From: CAYSRJ01 sp964525675
GTDB taxonomy: Bacteria > Spirochaetota > B62-G9 > DRHN01
Direction of reading: 5' to 3'
Length of the DNA stretch: 13,980 bases
NCBI GenBank assembly: GCA_964525675.1
Contig: CAZGJW010000068.1
Span: forward strand, 1 to 13,980
This document shows positions 13,936 through 13,980 of this stretch, piece by piece. Under the pieces are notes generated by a model. The model worked only from the letters and a program-made list of their open reading frames with translations, searched no databases and had not been told where the DNA came from. Numbering within the stretch: position 1 is the stretch's first letter; each line of letters opens with the position of its first letter. A program made the translations under genes and the position numbers.

Positions 13936-13980
13936 TTACTTTTTCCGCAGTTCCGGTTTATACTTTCCGGTCTTAACGAA
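13936..13980 (-). CDS. C-terminal end of a probable sugar ABC transporter substrate-binding protein
   Basis: Only 14 codons and a TAA stop lie in the window. The minus-strand reading gives FVKTGKYKPELRKK followed by the stop. The ending GKYKPEL plus a basic tail resembles the C-terminus of periplasmic sugar-binding proteins. The identification rests mainly on position: it is directly upstream of the ATPase and permease genes of a CUT2 importer, where the binding-protein gene is usual. Frame and stop are clear; the family call needs the sequence to the right of the window. Confidence 0.6.
   Translation of the reverse strand, partial: FVKTGKYKPELRKK

Overview
This window looks like chromosomal DNA from a heterotrophic bacterium. 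Base composition is roughly balanced by eye, Shine-Dalgarno sites are strong (AGGAGG-type), promoters are recognisably sigma70-like, and one gene encodes a lipoprotein with a classical lipobox. Two adjoining sugar-utilisation operons fit fermentative, carbohydrate-rich lineages such as spirochaetes, but no marker gene fixes the phylum, so that is only a weak guess. I see no tRNA, rRNA, CRISPR array, IS element or phage gene.

Layout from left to right. (1) 1-507: start-containing part of an HD-domain phosphohydrolase on the minus strand, running off the left edge, preceded by a possible 69-residue ORF (527-736, TTG start). (2) 809-4647, minus strand: a four-gene operon dhaL - dhaK - ketose 3-epimerase - zinc alcohol dehydrogenase, driven by a very good promoter at 4725-4752. 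(3) 4953-6113, plus strand: a class I aminotransferase divergent from dhaL; convergent with it is a VOC/glyoxalase-fold protein (6148-6627, minus). (4) 6917-7810, plus strand: a Lys/Glu/Pro-rich lipoprotein with a hexapeptide tandem repeat and a small C-terminal beta-like domain, with a near-consensus promoter. (5) 7833-13980, minus strand: an operon in the order sugar-binding protein (only its C-terminus is in the window) - double ABC ATPase - permease - NagB-like isomerase - NagA - Gfo/Idh/MocA oxidoreductase.

How the genes may work together. The right-hand operon couples a ribose-type (CUT2) importer to a deacetylase and a divergent deaminase/isomerase, so it probably imports and breaks down an N-acetylated amino sugar or a derivative; the Gfo/Idh enzyme would oxidise or reduce the sugar. 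No sugar kinase is visible, although NagA normally needs a 6-phosphate. The left-hand operon encodes a polyol/ketose route: the dehydrogenase would make or use a ketose, the epimerase would invert C3, and DhaK-DhaL would phosphorylate the product. There is no DhaM, so the phosphate donor and true substrate are open.

The most unusual points are the dhaLK-epimerase-dehydrogenase cassette, the NagB-like enzyme with a replaced active-site Asp, a perfect 26-nt palindrome between the binding-protein and ATPase genes, a terminator-like hairpin between the nagB-like gene and nagA, and the repeat-bearing lipoprotein.
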